A DNA stretch of 64,000 bases from Anaspis maculata (lineage: Eukaryota; Arthropoda; Insecta; Coleoptera; Scraptiidae): contig OX421964.1 in the NCBI GenBank assembly GCA_949128115.1, positions 35,952,177 through 36,016,176 of the forward strand, read 5' to 3'. Positions 24,611 through 36,364 of the stretch are shown piece by piece. The notes below the pieces were generated by a model. The model had not been told where the DNA came from. It was given only the letters and a program-made list of their open reading frames with translations, and ran no database searches. Position numbers and translations under genes: made by a program. How positions within the stretch are numbered: the first letter of the stretch is position 1; each line of letters starts with the position of its first letter.

Positions 24611-25039
24611 ATCAATTTTAAAGGTAAAAAAATCATGTTTTTCCTGATAAAACCGGTTTAAACACGTCTCTATCAAAATTTCATACTCGATTTCATACTT
24701 AGTTTTGAAATCAGGATGTGCGATTTGGTCAGAAATGATAACCAAACATGTCAAAAAAAGTGTTAGTCACGCGGTTACCATAAGACTTCGTGAAAAATCG
24801 CACATTGGCCCCTTCGCATCCGTCTGGTCCGCCACTGGTTCATGACACTTTCTGAGAACTTTTATTGCATTGTGTTCCTCGACCTTGAAAATGTATAGTT
24901 CAGTGGAAAAAGGAAAAAGACCAAAAAAAGTATAAAAAAGCAACGATTTTGAAAATGGTAATTTTTCGGACCTTCGACTTCATAGGAAGCACGCCAGTCG
25001 CGGGTCCCATCGGGGCACCACTTCTTACAAATTACCTGT

Positions 25040-25426
25040 ATATCCTATATACACTTTTTATTTTCAGTGGAATGACTTTTTGAAGCAAAAATAAAGTGAC
25101 AAGCTGGAGCGCTAGGAGAATACGGCCGATGACCACTCTGCGGATTTACTTCAGCGCCAAAAGTTGCGTTTTTTTTTGTAATTTTCCTACAGGAAGTTAT
25201 CTTTTTCCATAACAACAGTGCCATTCAAATAATCATACCACCTGCAAATGTCAATTTCAACAATGCATAAACTTCAATTTTGACAATTTCCCTCACACAT
25301 GTGTTCGCGACTGCCGCATGAGGGTGCTGAAACGGGCGGGATATTCAAAATGTGCAGAGCGCCTATAGTCACTATTTTTGCTCCAAAAAGTCATCCTACT
25401 GAAAATAGAAAGTGTATGGGATATAA
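25040..25426. mobile_element. MITE with ~65 bp inverted repeats
   Basis: The left arm at about 25040-25103 and right arm at about 25362-25426 share TATATCC, CACTTT, TATTTTCAGT and ATGACTTTTTG in inverted order. The right end abuts the AAACTACTCAACAATTGAAG terminus of the following inverted block. Confidence 0.65.
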
Positions 25427-26037
25427 ACTACTCAACAATTGAAGTGGCCTGCCCAAAATTTTTAATGAAGTTTAAAGTGCCCTAGCTCCCGAAAAAATAG
25501 GACTAATTAAAAAATGTTTCTTTTCCAACATACCTGCGCTATTTGTCTATCAGAGGACGGATACAGAATCAAGTTCAAATCTTCGTTGTTGGTTATACAT
25601 GGCATCGCGTAAAACCCGCCTTCAAAAACTAAAAAGTTTGAGTAACTCCTAATTCGGAAAAACATGTTTTTGGATATTTTCAACTGGTCCAGGGAGGATG
25701 GTACACTCATATATCGAAATGGTTTTTCAATTTTCCGATTATCTTTCTTCACTACAGGGTGATTCGAGAAAAATAACTTCTTGGCTTTTTGGTCATAGAT
25801 TTTTTCCTTGCTGATCGATTTTTATAATCTGTAGCTCATGTTGAAGCTAAAGCTTCAGGGAACAAGAATATGTCTTCGAAATTGATGCCAAAGAAAACTT
25901 GAGATTTAGACTCCAAAATGACACAGATCTTAATAAACCCACAAAATCAGATCTGGAGATGGAGCTTGTCCGAAATCAATTTGCTCCAAAGTCAACCATT
26001 CAAAATAATCATTTCAAGATATACCTCTTCCTGTATA

Positions 26038-27261
26038 CAGGGTGATTCATCACCAAATGGACATAGCCTGAGGGTAGGTCCAGTTTTTCCAGGCGAACCA
26101 GGATCTGGCTTTGAAAATTTTCTAACGCTGTTCGTTTTGAAGTTACAGGGTGATTCATGTATTTTGTCGATTTTTTAAATAAGCCATATCTTTAGAACGA
26201 TCCAATGGATTCGATTGAAATTTTGTGAGTAATTCTACTATCGAGAATTGACACATCGCCTAATCAAGCAGTTCGAAATTTCCAGGGCCGGCCTTGATAA
26301 AAAAAACTTCAAAGCTTTTTTCAAAAAAGACGTTCTGTATGTATATTTTTTCAAATTTATTTCCACATTCAGAAGCTACATGAAACATGCTATAAGTATC
26401 GCAAAAAAAATTCCTTGGCACCATTGAGCTGTCAATAAAATTTTGATAATCCCGAAAATTTTCAAGGTTAGGATTTATTGTGAATTGAAAATTTGAGATA
26501 TTTGCAAATGATCTACTATGGCCTTAAATTTCAGCCGTTTCGTCAAAAAAATTAAAAAAAAAATTCAACGTTTTCCACTAGCTAACTAGGACCAACAAAA
26601 AATTCCATCACAATTTTCGAAAAATTTATGTCACGTCCCTCAATTCCAGCTCAATGTGGGATAAAAGTGAAGTTGATGGACGTAACAAATTTTTTTTTCA
26701 AATTCTGATAAAAAAAATTTTTGCTACCGAAAAAAACGTGAGAGGAGCTTGTGGTGTGGTTAGTTAGCGCGTTCGACTGCCACTCCAGAGGTCGCGGGTT
26801 CGATCTCCACCGGGGACGGATTTTCGGCCTCGAAAAACAAGCTCCTTGGTTTAGTTGGAATGCTTACTGAATGCAAGACGCGCCGTGTGTCGCATAGCAC
26901 GTAAAATACGAACAATGGTGCCGACCCCATGCGATGTTGGTGGTCGTTAAAAATCCCTACATAATGTTTTTTTTTTTTTAAAAGCTTTGAAGTTCTTTTT
27001 TCAAAGCCGGCCCTGGAAATTTTGAACTGTTTGATGAGACGATGTGTCAGCTATCAATAGAAGAATTAACTTACAAAATTTCAATCGAATCCATTGAGTC
27101 GTTCTGAAGATACAGCTTGTCAAAAAATTCTACGAAATACATGAATCACCCTGTAGCTTCGAAACGAACAACTTTATAGAAATTTCAAAACCAGATCCTG
27201 GTTCGCCTGGGAAAACTGGACCTACCCTTAAGCTATGTCAATTTGGTGGTGAATCACCCTG
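26038..27261. mobile_element. 1.2 kb mariner-type foldback element at TA
   Basis: The terminal CAGGGTGATTCATCACCAAA at 26038 recurs inverted, with few differences, at about 27240-27261. Inverted arms run about 270 bp on each side, ending near CCAGGGCCGGC. TA flanks both ends (26036-26037, 27262-27263). The paralogous empty site near 36466 confirms a TA duplication, as for Tc1/mariner elements. No transposase is visible. A tRNA-like SINE sits in its centre. Confidence 0.85.
26745..26985 (+). mobile_element. tRNA-derived SINE-like unit
   Basis: It has a tRNA-like head with A box TGGTTAGTTAGC and B box GGGTTCGATCTCC, then about 150 bp of tRNA-unrelated body, then a T-rich run near 26967-26979. 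The anticodon arm is malformed, which excludes a functional tRNA. It is nested in the 26038-27261 element. Confidence 0.65.
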
Positions 27262-28309
27262 TATAAGAGGATGTTTTGACGTGGGAATTGAATTATGGCT
27301 GCATGTTTTCAGAAGAAAATCAGTGTACCTCTTACCTGAAAACTAATGTTACCCCTTGACTAGCATCGTGAAAAACCTGCGCGTAAGCACCGTCGTGCGG
27401 TCCCACGGACCGCATATTGAAAACGTTAGAAATAAACTACGCGACTATGAAGAATCGATTGCATGTATATAATTAGGAAGTACAATATAAAAGACATCTC
27501 ATATACATCAAAATCTTCAAAAGACTTGAATAGTCGGAAAACAACAAATTAAATTCGAATGGTTGATATTTTACGAATGAAATGGCATCGCTTGATCAAA
27601 AAAATTATAATTCAGAAACGAAACAAAATCAGGACAAAACCTTATAAGGATAAACTCCAGTGGCGGACTAAGGGAATTTGGGGCCCGGGGCGGAATTGTG
27701 AGATGGGGCCCCTAAGGACTGAAAGTTGAGAATATGAGGGGGGCCGCCAGACTTTTTGGCCCGCCCTGCCCCGCCGTAATTGAGCAAAAGCCTAAGAAAC
27801 AAAAAATGTGTTGTTAACTTGACTATAAAACACACAGTAGCGCAGTCAGAATTTGAGGGCGGAGAGGGCACAGGCAACGGTGAGGGTGCAAGTCAGGGAA
27901 AAGTAGCGCCGCAGAAGAAATTTTTTGGGCATAATAATATTAATGATGCTGATGATAATCGGTATATTTCGTGCGTTTTGCGATTTCGGTTTTCGACGTT
28001 TTCACCAAAATTACTTGATAATCAAACTTCTTCTCAGAAAAAATTTGCGCTTCTTGAAAATTTTCGCCAGAATTTTTTTCTGTATCGGTTTAGTGTGGAA
28101 TGAAGTGCCATGGGCGCTTGGGAGGTAGAGAGGTGGTCTCATTCGCCCACTTTCGCCCCCCTTGGCTATGCCACTGACCACCAGTACCTATAAGAAGTTT
28201 TCGGTTCCAGCTTTGGATGTTGAATTGGATTTGGACTGTTGACTCAATGCTAAAACCTACTCGTATATACAAAATTAGAAATAATAGTCTAGGCTAATTT
28301 TTCATAAAA

Positions 28310-28935
28310 GCGCTTCCTTAACGTTTCAAAAGGCATTTCATATATCAGTTGGGGAACAAGACATTTTGAAGTATACGAATCGCACTGAATATGAAAACAT
28401 CTGTTGGCACCTCGAAATTTTGACTCTAAGGCCCCCAGGGCCCCAATTTTGATTTTTCGTTAGTTTTCAAGTGTTCATAATGTTTTGCATTCAACCTGCT
28501 ATAACTCAAAAACCACGGGAGTTGAAACGCAGATTTTTTCAGTTCTGTAATTTCAAATCATTTCCAAACCTTCATGCCAAATTTCTTTTCCTCAAGTTTG
28601 ACAATTACCTCTTCAAACAGCAAAAATCACCAAGAAGTCCAAAATGCAAGAGATACCGACACAAAAACTTTGACCTGTGGGGACCTCGATCAATTATTCA
28701 AAATAAGTCCATACATGTATGAGACAATATGTAGAGAATACCCCAAGGAAGTTTTTGCGAAGTGGACGTCGCAAAATATCTTTCGGTTGTCAAGTTATGA
28801 TTTTTTTAAAACCGACATTGAAAATGACGCGCGGTATCGGGTGTCCGTATGGCGATCGGCCGGCCGCGTCGACAGCGGCAAGGGCTGGTCCTTGCTATAC
28901 ATGAGAGATTGTATTTCTTTGGATTAAATTTTGTA
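28310..28935 (+). repeat. Left inner arm of hAT-type element
   Basis: Reverse complement of about 33130-33800. Shared landmarks are GGCATTTCATATATCAGTT, GGGGCCCTGG/CCAGGGCCCC, and the ACGTCGCAAAATATCTTTCG stretch. Parallel short ORFs in both arms reflect duplication, not a gene. Confidence 0.75.
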
Positions 28936-29269
28936 GTGCATATTCATTCCTCTTCGAATAATTTGACCAATAGTCGTTTCGTTTCTGTTTTCAGTGGTGA
29001 ATACTTATCGATAACAATTAGAGATTTTCAATGTTTGAAATGTTATATTATGTGAGTAGGTATATACTTGTATTTAGATCCAAAAATAACTCGATCACAC
29101 CAATTATTTACACAAAGGGAGCTCTACTAATTTTGAACAAAGAGCTTCAGCACTTAGCTGGTACACTTTCTTCGAAACAGAATAGACATGAGACATGAGA
29201 CATACAATGCAATACATTTATCTAGCCGTGACAGCAGTAATTCTTTTTGCTTCACTTTGCACTGAATGT

Positions 29270-29430
29270 AAAACCGGGATACGGACATTTCACCGTCACT
29301 CAACTCACCGAATCGCCAATTCGCCGACAGGACAATAATCACCGACTGGCCGATTCACCGACAGGATATTTCAGCGACTTACCAATTCACCGACAGGTCA
29401 TTTCACCGACCCGCCGACTCACCGACAAGA
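29270..29430 (+). repeat. Short tandem repeat, ~35 bp unit
   Basis: About five degenerate copies built on CCGATTCACCGACAGGATATTTCA. The chance ORF across it is not a gene. Confidence 0.7.
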
Positions 29431-29439
29431 TATTTCAGC

Positions 29440-30340
29440 AAGAGTTCTTTTTCGACCCAAGTATCATCCTAGACTCATCAGACAAGAGCTGATTTTTTTA
29501 CGCAAGCATCCTCCTTCTTTTCAGACCCGCCAGATAAAAAGCTCATTTATTGTCATTTGAGTATTTCTCTTTTTGGATCCATATATCAGATAAAAAACTG
29601 ATTTTTGACTCAAGTAGGTATCATCCTTCTTTTTATCGTCACCAAACAAGGAGTTAATTTTTGATTATGTATCATCCTTCTTTACAGATCCACCAGATGA
29701 AGAACCGATTTTTTACTCGAAGGTTCCTCTTCTTTTTAGACTCACCAGAGAAGAAATTCATTTTTTACTCAAGTATCGTCGTTCTTCTTAGGCCCACCTT
29801 ATAAGGAGAAATGCTTTTTTGTCAAAGTATCATTCTTCTTTTTTACATAGATATAGGCCCGTATCGTAGTCAGACCTTAAGTAGGTACCTATAAGGTGGT
29901 CTTGAGTCTTAAGACCATGCTTATTCAAACACAGGCTTGAACTAAGATGTTTTATACATTATGGTGGTCATCTTGTGGATATTTAGGGTGGGTTTAGTCA
30001 GCTTATAAAAAGTCTCCGCCTAAGTCTGTTTTTGACTTCAGGATTTTTTTTTCAGATTCGTCAGTTGAGGAGTTTCTTTTTGACTAGACACCAGATATAG
30101 ATATAGAGTCCATTTTTGAGTTCTTGACTCGAGCATCCTCCTTCTTTTCAGACCCACCAGATAAAAAGTTCATTTTTCACACCACCATTCTTTCAAGACC
30201 CATCAGATAAGTAAATGATTTTCGACTCAAGTATTCTCCTTATTTTCAGACCCATCAGATAATGAGTCTATTTTTGACTCAAGTATATCATCCCTCTTTT
30301 TAGCGCCTCCAGACAAGGAGTCAATTTTTGACCAAGTACC
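29440..30340 (+). repeat. Degenerate ~55 bp tandem array, left part
   Basis: Repeats of the type GACTCAAGTATCATCCTTC then TTTTTAGACCCACCAGATAA then GGAGTTCATTTTT, roughly a dozen copies. They are interrupted at about 29860-30060 by unrelated sequence and at 30341 by the palindrome. The array resumes at 32552-32765. Confidence 0.75.
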
Positions 30341-30342
30341 TA

Positions 30343-32549
30343 CACTTCTGAGCAAAAGTTAAGGGCCACTTTTTCAAATGTGAATAACTCACAAACGCTT
30401 TTTTTGATTTTGACGAATTTTCGCACAGAAGTGATCTTATGTGTTGTTAAGACAAGTGTGAAGTGGCGCACTCACCAATCGATAGGTTTGTGGTAGGGAG
30501 GTCTTCGACTGTTGCTTTGCAGAAATGCATAATTTTTAGTGAAATCAAAGCATTGGATTTTGGACAAAATGGAGGTTCATCCAATAAAAAACGTCTAGTT
30601 TGCTTTGTTACAATGTTCTTAAGCAAGTACCATGCCAGGTTTGTTCATTGACATCTTTCATCTTCAAATTTTGACCATCAATCTCTTCTTATGGCTTGAA
30701 CAATGTGTGAGGCACTACTTTGCGTGATTTTGGTTGCATACAGTTCAGTCGTGTATTTCTTGTGATTTTGCGACAACGTTTTGTGATTTTGGCCACTCTT
30801 GAGCCTCAAAAACAATAAATCCTGTATGCAGACTGTTACTAAAGAACAAAAACAAGAGAAAAAAGCTCACAAAAATGTCAAAATCTTGAGCACTGACAAG
30901 AAATAAGTCATAATTTCCATCACATGCCGATAAAACACCTCTACAGTGACCAAAGAAGAAATGGTGAGTTTCTTCAGTTCTTTTGGGGAAAAGACATTTA
31001 CGGGGTGTCGCCAAGAGGCCAAGCGCAAAAACGATAAGTGACAACCTTGATTGATCATTTGCCATCAATATTCAAGAGTATAAATCACTTTAACGCCATC
31101 AGGCCCTTTGGAATGCGAAGATGTTGAAAAATTAACTTCAAGTTTGTTGCTCTGCACTGAGTGAACCGATGGACGGATATGGATGATGGCCATACTCAGA
31201 GATGTGTATAAGCCTTGTGTTCAAATGTAGAAACCACCAAGAGCATCTGACGACGCAAAAAAATTAAAATTGGGGTTTGTTTGAACCTCTGCAGTGTGAA
31301 AAAAAGCTCAAATCAAATGACTTTCTCAATCGGGACTGTCGTCTTTCGTAAATGTACAGGAACTGATCAAAAAGATTCCTGCCCACACCATGATGGAGCC
31401 ACCCCCAAACGGAATCCTGAATGAAATGCAATCTGGATGAAACCGCTGTCCACGACGGCATCATACACGACCCCGCCAGTCGTTTCCTGTCAGGGAGATA
31501 CGTGTTTTACCTTTGTCGTTTTTGACCAGTCCCTGTACAATTACGAAAAACGAACAATCCCGATTGAGAACGTCATTTGATTTGACCTGTTTTTCACACT
31601 GCAGAGGTTCAAACAAACATCGATTTCCAATTTTTGCGTCGCCAGATGCTCTTGGTGGTTACTACATTTAAACACAAGGCTTATACACATCTCTGAGTAT
31701 GGCCATCATCCATATACGTCTATCGGTTCACTCAGTGCAGAGCAACAAACTTGAAGTTAATTTCTCAACATCTTCGCATTCGAAAGGGCCTGATGGCGTT
31801 AAAGTGATTTAAACTCTTGAATATTGATGGCAAATGATCAATCAAAGTTGTCATTCATAGTTTTTGCGCTTGGCCTCTTGGCGACACCCCGTAAATGTCT
31901 TTTCCCCAAAAGAACTGAAGAAATTCACCATTTCTTCTTTGGTCACTGTAGAGGTGTTTTATCGGCATGTGATGAAAATTATGACTTATTTCTTGTCAAT
32001 GCTCAAGATTTTGACATTTTTGTGAGCTTTTTTCTCTTGTTTTTGTTCTTTAGTAACAGTCTGCATAAAGGATTTATTGTTTTTGAGGCTCAAGAGTGGC
32101 CAAAATCACAAAACGTTGACGCAAAATCACAAGAAATCCACGACTGAACTGTATTCAACCAAAATCACGCAAAGTAGTGCCTCACACATTGTTCAAGCCA
32201 TAAGAAGAGATTGATGGTCAAAATTTGAAGATGAAAGATGTCAATGAACAAACTTAGCATGGTACTTGCTTAAGAACATTGTAACAAAGCAAACTAGACT
32301 TTTTTTATTGGATGAACTTCCATGTTGTTCAAAATCCAATGCTTTGATTTCACTAAAAATTACGCATTTCTGCAAAGCAACAGTCGAAGACCTCCCTACC
32401 ACAAACCTATGGATTAGTGAGTGCGCCACTTCACACTTGTCTTTACAACACATAAGACCACCTCTGTGCGAAAATTCGTCAAAATCAAAAAAAGCGTTTG
32501 TGAGTTATTCACATTTGAAAAAGTGGCCCTTAACTTTTGCTCAGAAGTG
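30343..32549. mobile_element. 2.2 kb near-perfect palindromic element at TA
   Basis: The terminus CACTTCTGAGCAAAAGTTAA at 30343 is repeated inverted at 32530-32549, with TA on both sides. The arms (about 30343-31365 and 31520-32549) are reverse complements with few differences, leaving a ~150 bp centre. Each arm keeps an open 107-codon frame (30745-31068 minus, 31824-32147 plus) that resembles no protein I know. The terminus type and TA target suggest a Tc1/mariner-group foldback. It is inserted within a unit of the 55-bp array. Confidence 0.85.
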
Positions 32550-32551
32550 TA

Positions 32552-32765
32552 TCATGCTTTTTTACAGATCCACCAGATGAGAAGTCTATTTTTGACTCAA
32601 GTATTCTTAGACCTATCAGATTAGGAGTTCATTTTCGACTCAATTTTATCATCAGATGAAGAACTGATTTTGGACTCCTTCTTTTTAGACCAACTAAACC
32701 AGATAAAAAAGTCAATTTCCCACTCAAATATCATACTTTTCAGACCTATCAGATAAGAATTGATT
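32552..32765 (+). repeat. Degenerate ~55 bp tandem array, right part
   Basis: Continuation of the 29440-30340 array after the palindrome, about four units (ATCCACCAGATGAGAAGTC and variants). Confidence 0.7.
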
Positions 32766-33129
32766 GAAGAAAACTTGTTAAAAAAAATAAAGGTAATAGC
32801 AGTCTTTGGTGAATTGTTGAGCTCATAAAATCTATCACAACCACAGAGACCATAAAATGCGGCTGAAAGACCCTGTGCAAAGACAAATTATGTCGGTGCA
32901 AAAAAACAGGACAACCTTATACATAAAAATGTGCTCTGTAGGGGACAGTGTTGTAATGTTTTGGAAAGAAGCTCAGTTTGGCATGAAATTATCGTTCCAT
33001 TGACTGATGGAGTCTTTTTGCATCCCTAGGTATAATGTTACATACCTATTAGCGTATTACAATTAAATGTTGAAAATCTCCAATTTAACTGATATTTGCT
33101 ACTAAAAACATCAACAAAACGGCCGTTGG

Positions 33130-33800
33130 TCAGATAAAATGGAAGAGATCGATATGTAATAGCTTATGTAATACAGTATAATCAAAATAAACAAAATATC
33201 TCATGTATGGGTATGACCAGCCCTTGACGCTGTCGGCGCGGCGCAGCCGATCACTATCCGGGCACCCGATACCGCGCGCAATTTTCGATGTCGGCTCTAA
33301 AAAAATCATAACTTGATAACCGAAAGATATTTTGCGACGTCCACTTCGCAAAAACTTCCTTGGGGTATTCTCTACATATTGTCTCGTATATGTATGAACT
33401 TATTTTGAATGATTGATATAGGTCCCCACAGGTCAAAGTTTTGGTGTCGGTATCTCTTGCATTTCGAACTTCTTGGTGGTTTTTGCTGTTTGAAGAGGTA
33501 GTTATCAAACTTGAGACGAAGAAATTTGGCGTGGAGGTTTGGAAATGATTCTGAATTACAGAGCTGTGAAAATCTGCGCTCTGCCTCCAGTGGTTTTTGA
33601 GTTACGACAGGTTGAATGCAAAACATCATGAACTTTTGAAAACCAAAGAAATATCAAAATTGGGGCCCTGGGGGCCTTAGAGTCGAAATTTCGAGGTGCC
33701 AACAGAGATTTTCATATTCAGCGCGATTCGTATACCCCAGAATGTCTTGTTTCCCAACTGATATATGAAATGCCCTTTGAATGTCACTTTTCAAGGATCT
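33130..33800 (-). repeat. Right inner arm of hAT-type element
   Basis: Inverted counterpart of 28310-28935, about 85-90 % alike by eye. The sequence between it and the right TIR is GC/C-rich and includes a poly-C run near 34255. Confidence 0.75.
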
Positions 33801-34463
33801 AGCCTAGTCTATAATATGAATTTCTACTACCTGCAGCGCGCAGACAAGATAATTTTGTTGTTTTGTCTTTCCTCTCTTTTGGAAAGAAATAATATAATAC
33901 AAAATTTCAAAAGGCTTGAGGCCCCTGGCACTGTGATATCCGGGGCCGGGGCCCCTAAACGCTAAAGTGGAAATAATTCGCAGAGACTCCGTGATACAGA
34001 CACACCTCTATTGCCTGTGTGTAGGCCCCCAAACCTGTTGTCATGGGGCCTGCCAAGGTAACTTTAAAATGGAAAAAATAGGAGAACAATGTTTCTCACC
34101 TAAGTAATATGCAAAAAAAAAGATCATCAAGGGAAAAAATTGAAATTTTTGGCTCTTATCCCAATTTTTTGCAGTATTTTTCACAAACAAGAGGAATTGG
34201 AGGCCCCATCAGATGAGTGAGGCCCTGAGGCCCGGGGCGGACCGCCCCCGCCGCCCCCCCCCCCTTAGTCCGCCATGTGATAAACTCTATACATATAAGC
34301 AAATATAAAAGAGTCTACAGAACAGAAAAAAAATTGCAGAAAAAAGAACCTGCAAGGGGTTAGAATAGTAAATTTCTGATCAGTCAGGTTTGTTGTTGGC
34401 GCATTCTAGACAAATTTTTCTGCTGCATTCCAAGCAAATAGGTTTTTTCAAGAATGACACAAG

Positions 34464-35393
34464 CATGGGCGCCCGGAGGGGGGGGCAAGGGGGGGCACCT
34501 GCCCCCCCCTGGCTCCGGAGCAGCTGAATAAATTCTTCCTTACGAAAAAAAAAATTTTTCGAGAAAGGAAAAAAAAAATCATTTTCGAAAGAAAAAACTT
34601 TGAGAAGGTAATTTACATTTTCTTGAATTGTTAGAGCAATTTGAAATTCCATTAGGCTTCTACCTAAATTAGATAGCTACCCGTAAAGTCATAAAATAGG
34701 TAGATGGGTAGGTAGGTAGGTAACGATCTGCAATTTGTGCGGAAATGGGTGATGATTATTATGAGAAAATCATTGATGCCTTTGGAAAGAACCCTAGAAG
34801 ACTTCAATTCGCGTTTTCCTAAACCCAATAGGTAATCGTTAAAGACTGCAAAACAAAGCAATACTTGAAATTTTCTGAACCTCTGGTTTGAAACACTAGG
34901 GGTTTTTTCAACATAATGAACGAGTGTAACAATTGACCTAGCAATACTTGAAATTTTCTGAACCTCTGCCTCTGGTTTCAAACACCAGGGGTTTCTTTTA
35001 ACATAATGAACGAGTGTAACAATTGACCTCTATATCAATCATGGCAATAATTGAAATTTTCTAAACCTCTGGTTTAAAACACTAGGGGTTTTTTCAAGAT
35101 AATGTAATGTAAGATAGTGTAACTATTGACCTGGCTATTTTGAAGTAAATTTTTATACATTTTGTACAAAATTACAAATTTTAATAAATTTCTCTAAAGT
35201 TAAGTTTAATTTTCAAATATATTTCCTTATTTTTCGCACAATGATTATTATCACCATTATTATCATTATTCGAAAAAAATTTCGTCTGCGGCGCTAATCT
35301 AAAGGACTTCGCAAATTAGGCCAGGTAGGTATGTGACGTTCTCTAACTAAAGCTATTTGCCCCCCCCTGACAAAAATCCTGCGGGCGCCCATG
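34464..35393. mobile_element. 930-bp hAT-type MITE, 8-bp target duplication
   Basis: Ends CATGGGCGCCCG and CGGGCGCCCATG are exact inverted repeats, flanked by the direct duplication GACACAAG (34456-34463, 35394-35401). Runs of G then C lie just inside the ends. There is no transposase. It contains a ~90-105 bp triple repeat. Confidence 0.88.
34859..35137 (+). repeat. Three tandem copies of a ~90-105 bp unit
   Basis: Each unit contains TTGAAATTTTCTGAACCTCT then AACACTAGGGGTTTTTTCAA then GTGTAACAATTGACCT (with variants), starting near 34859, 34942 and 35045. It lies inside the 34464-35393 MITE. Confidence 0.85.
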
Positions 35394-35401
35394 GACACAA
35401 G

Positions 35402-36364
35402 TACCTACCTATGCAGTTTTCCTTTTTTTTAACGGACAAAAATAGCATGTTTTCCTTCAAGCATCGAAAGTTCTCCCCCCAAGATTCGGCAGATAGAGCA
35501 TCACCTCATCCTCAAAATCTGGATCATCGTACCTTACTGCATCAGGAACAGGTATTTTTGCCATCTTGTGGAGTCTAAAATGTGAAAACCGTGTTATTTG
35601 CAAATATAGAAGAATCTCGATTCATTGCCTGCCGTGCGTCGTGAGGTCCGTGGGACCGCAACACCCTAATATTATCTAAATTAGCAGGTCGACCTCGGCG
35701 ACAATTCACCCAGGTTTGCAACACACTGAATGCGGAAGGTACTGGGAGAAACGGCGCAAAATAATAAAAAGTGGCGGAGGTAGTGACAAAAATATATTCG
35801 GAGCGGTCCCTGGGACACCACAACGCCAGTTAAGGGTTCTACGTTACGAACAACAAAGCTGGTACCTAATTGAATTTGGAAACATTGTTGGATTTTTCTC
35901 GGTTCAGTAATAATTACCCTCGTAATCCACGTTTCCCGAAAGGCTTCTGCGCATACCTGTGAAAGTAGGAGGTTGCCATATCTCATATCACGACAACAAG
36001 TTGACAACACTGTAACGGTGTGCGTGTGTATAATGTCACGCAAATGGCAGCTGACAGCGCTTGACGTCGATTTAACGTTTCGACAGACCTAACCTAATAA
36101 CGCTCTTGTTTCGGTGATCGCCTTGCAGCTCGTTGTGTTTCGTATAACCTGAATCTTTTCCGCGTCTTTTTGCCACACGAATATCAAATGTTGAATGGTT
36201 AGGAGGTTATGTTTGTTTACATTTCGATTATTGATAGACCAGTTGCCATTGACAGTGACACTTCGTGCGTCAAAATTGAAATTACCGCGCTCTGCAGGTA
36301 TGCGTTCTCATGTATGCGCTGAAGTGATGTACGTGATGGTAAACGTGGATTACCAGCTTTGATA
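35402..36364. other. Non-coding sequence between hAT MITE and right inverted block
   Basis: I see no gene. A short CGGTCCCACGGACC-like motif near 35645 also occurs inverted near 27400, which suggests the inverted duplication once extended further. Confidence 0.4.

Larger units (their letters stand above)
22131..25424. other. Intergenic region downstream of abrupt
   Basis: No gene is supported. It contains an ATT-rich microsatellite (about 22444-22490), a short perfect hairpin (22643-22700), two palindromic MITEs, a tRNA-derived unit and a further MITE, all listed separately. Confidence 0.6.
25425..27370 (+). repeat. Left copy of a large inverted duplication
   Basis: It starts AAACTACTCAACAATTGAAG. 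Bases 25425-26037 and 27262-27370 are the reverse complement of about 36365-37356. Homologous landmarks include GGCATCGCG, CTGGTCCAGGGAGG, CAGGGTGATT and TGGCTGCATGTTTTCAG. The copy is interrupted by the 26038-27261 element. It is either one long terminal inverted repeat of an 11.9 kb composite or two oppositely inserted copies of one family. Confidence 0.75.
27657..34278. mobile_element. 6.6 kb hAT-type element, 8-bp target duplication
   Basis: The left end CCAGTGGCGGACTAAG and right end CTTAGTCCGCCATGT form a TIR, and GATAAACT is duplicated immediately outside (27649-27656, 34279-34286). An 8-bp duplication and a CAG-type terminus are hallmarks of the hAT superfamily. Inside are inverted arms (about 28310-28935 and 33130-33800), tandem repeats and a 2.2 kb palindrome. 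No hAT transposase or BED/hATC motif is recognised, so it is non-autonomous and enlarged by insertion. Confidence 0.85.

Noticed and set aside
26745..26820. Possible functional tRNA on +
   Set aside because: A and B boxes are present but the anticodon arm and acceptor stem do not form; a SINE head fits better.
28574..28927. 117-codon frame, similar to minus-strand 33254-33508
   Set aside because: Located in the inverted inner arms of the hAT-type element; the similarity is due to the repeat and frames are offset and broken.
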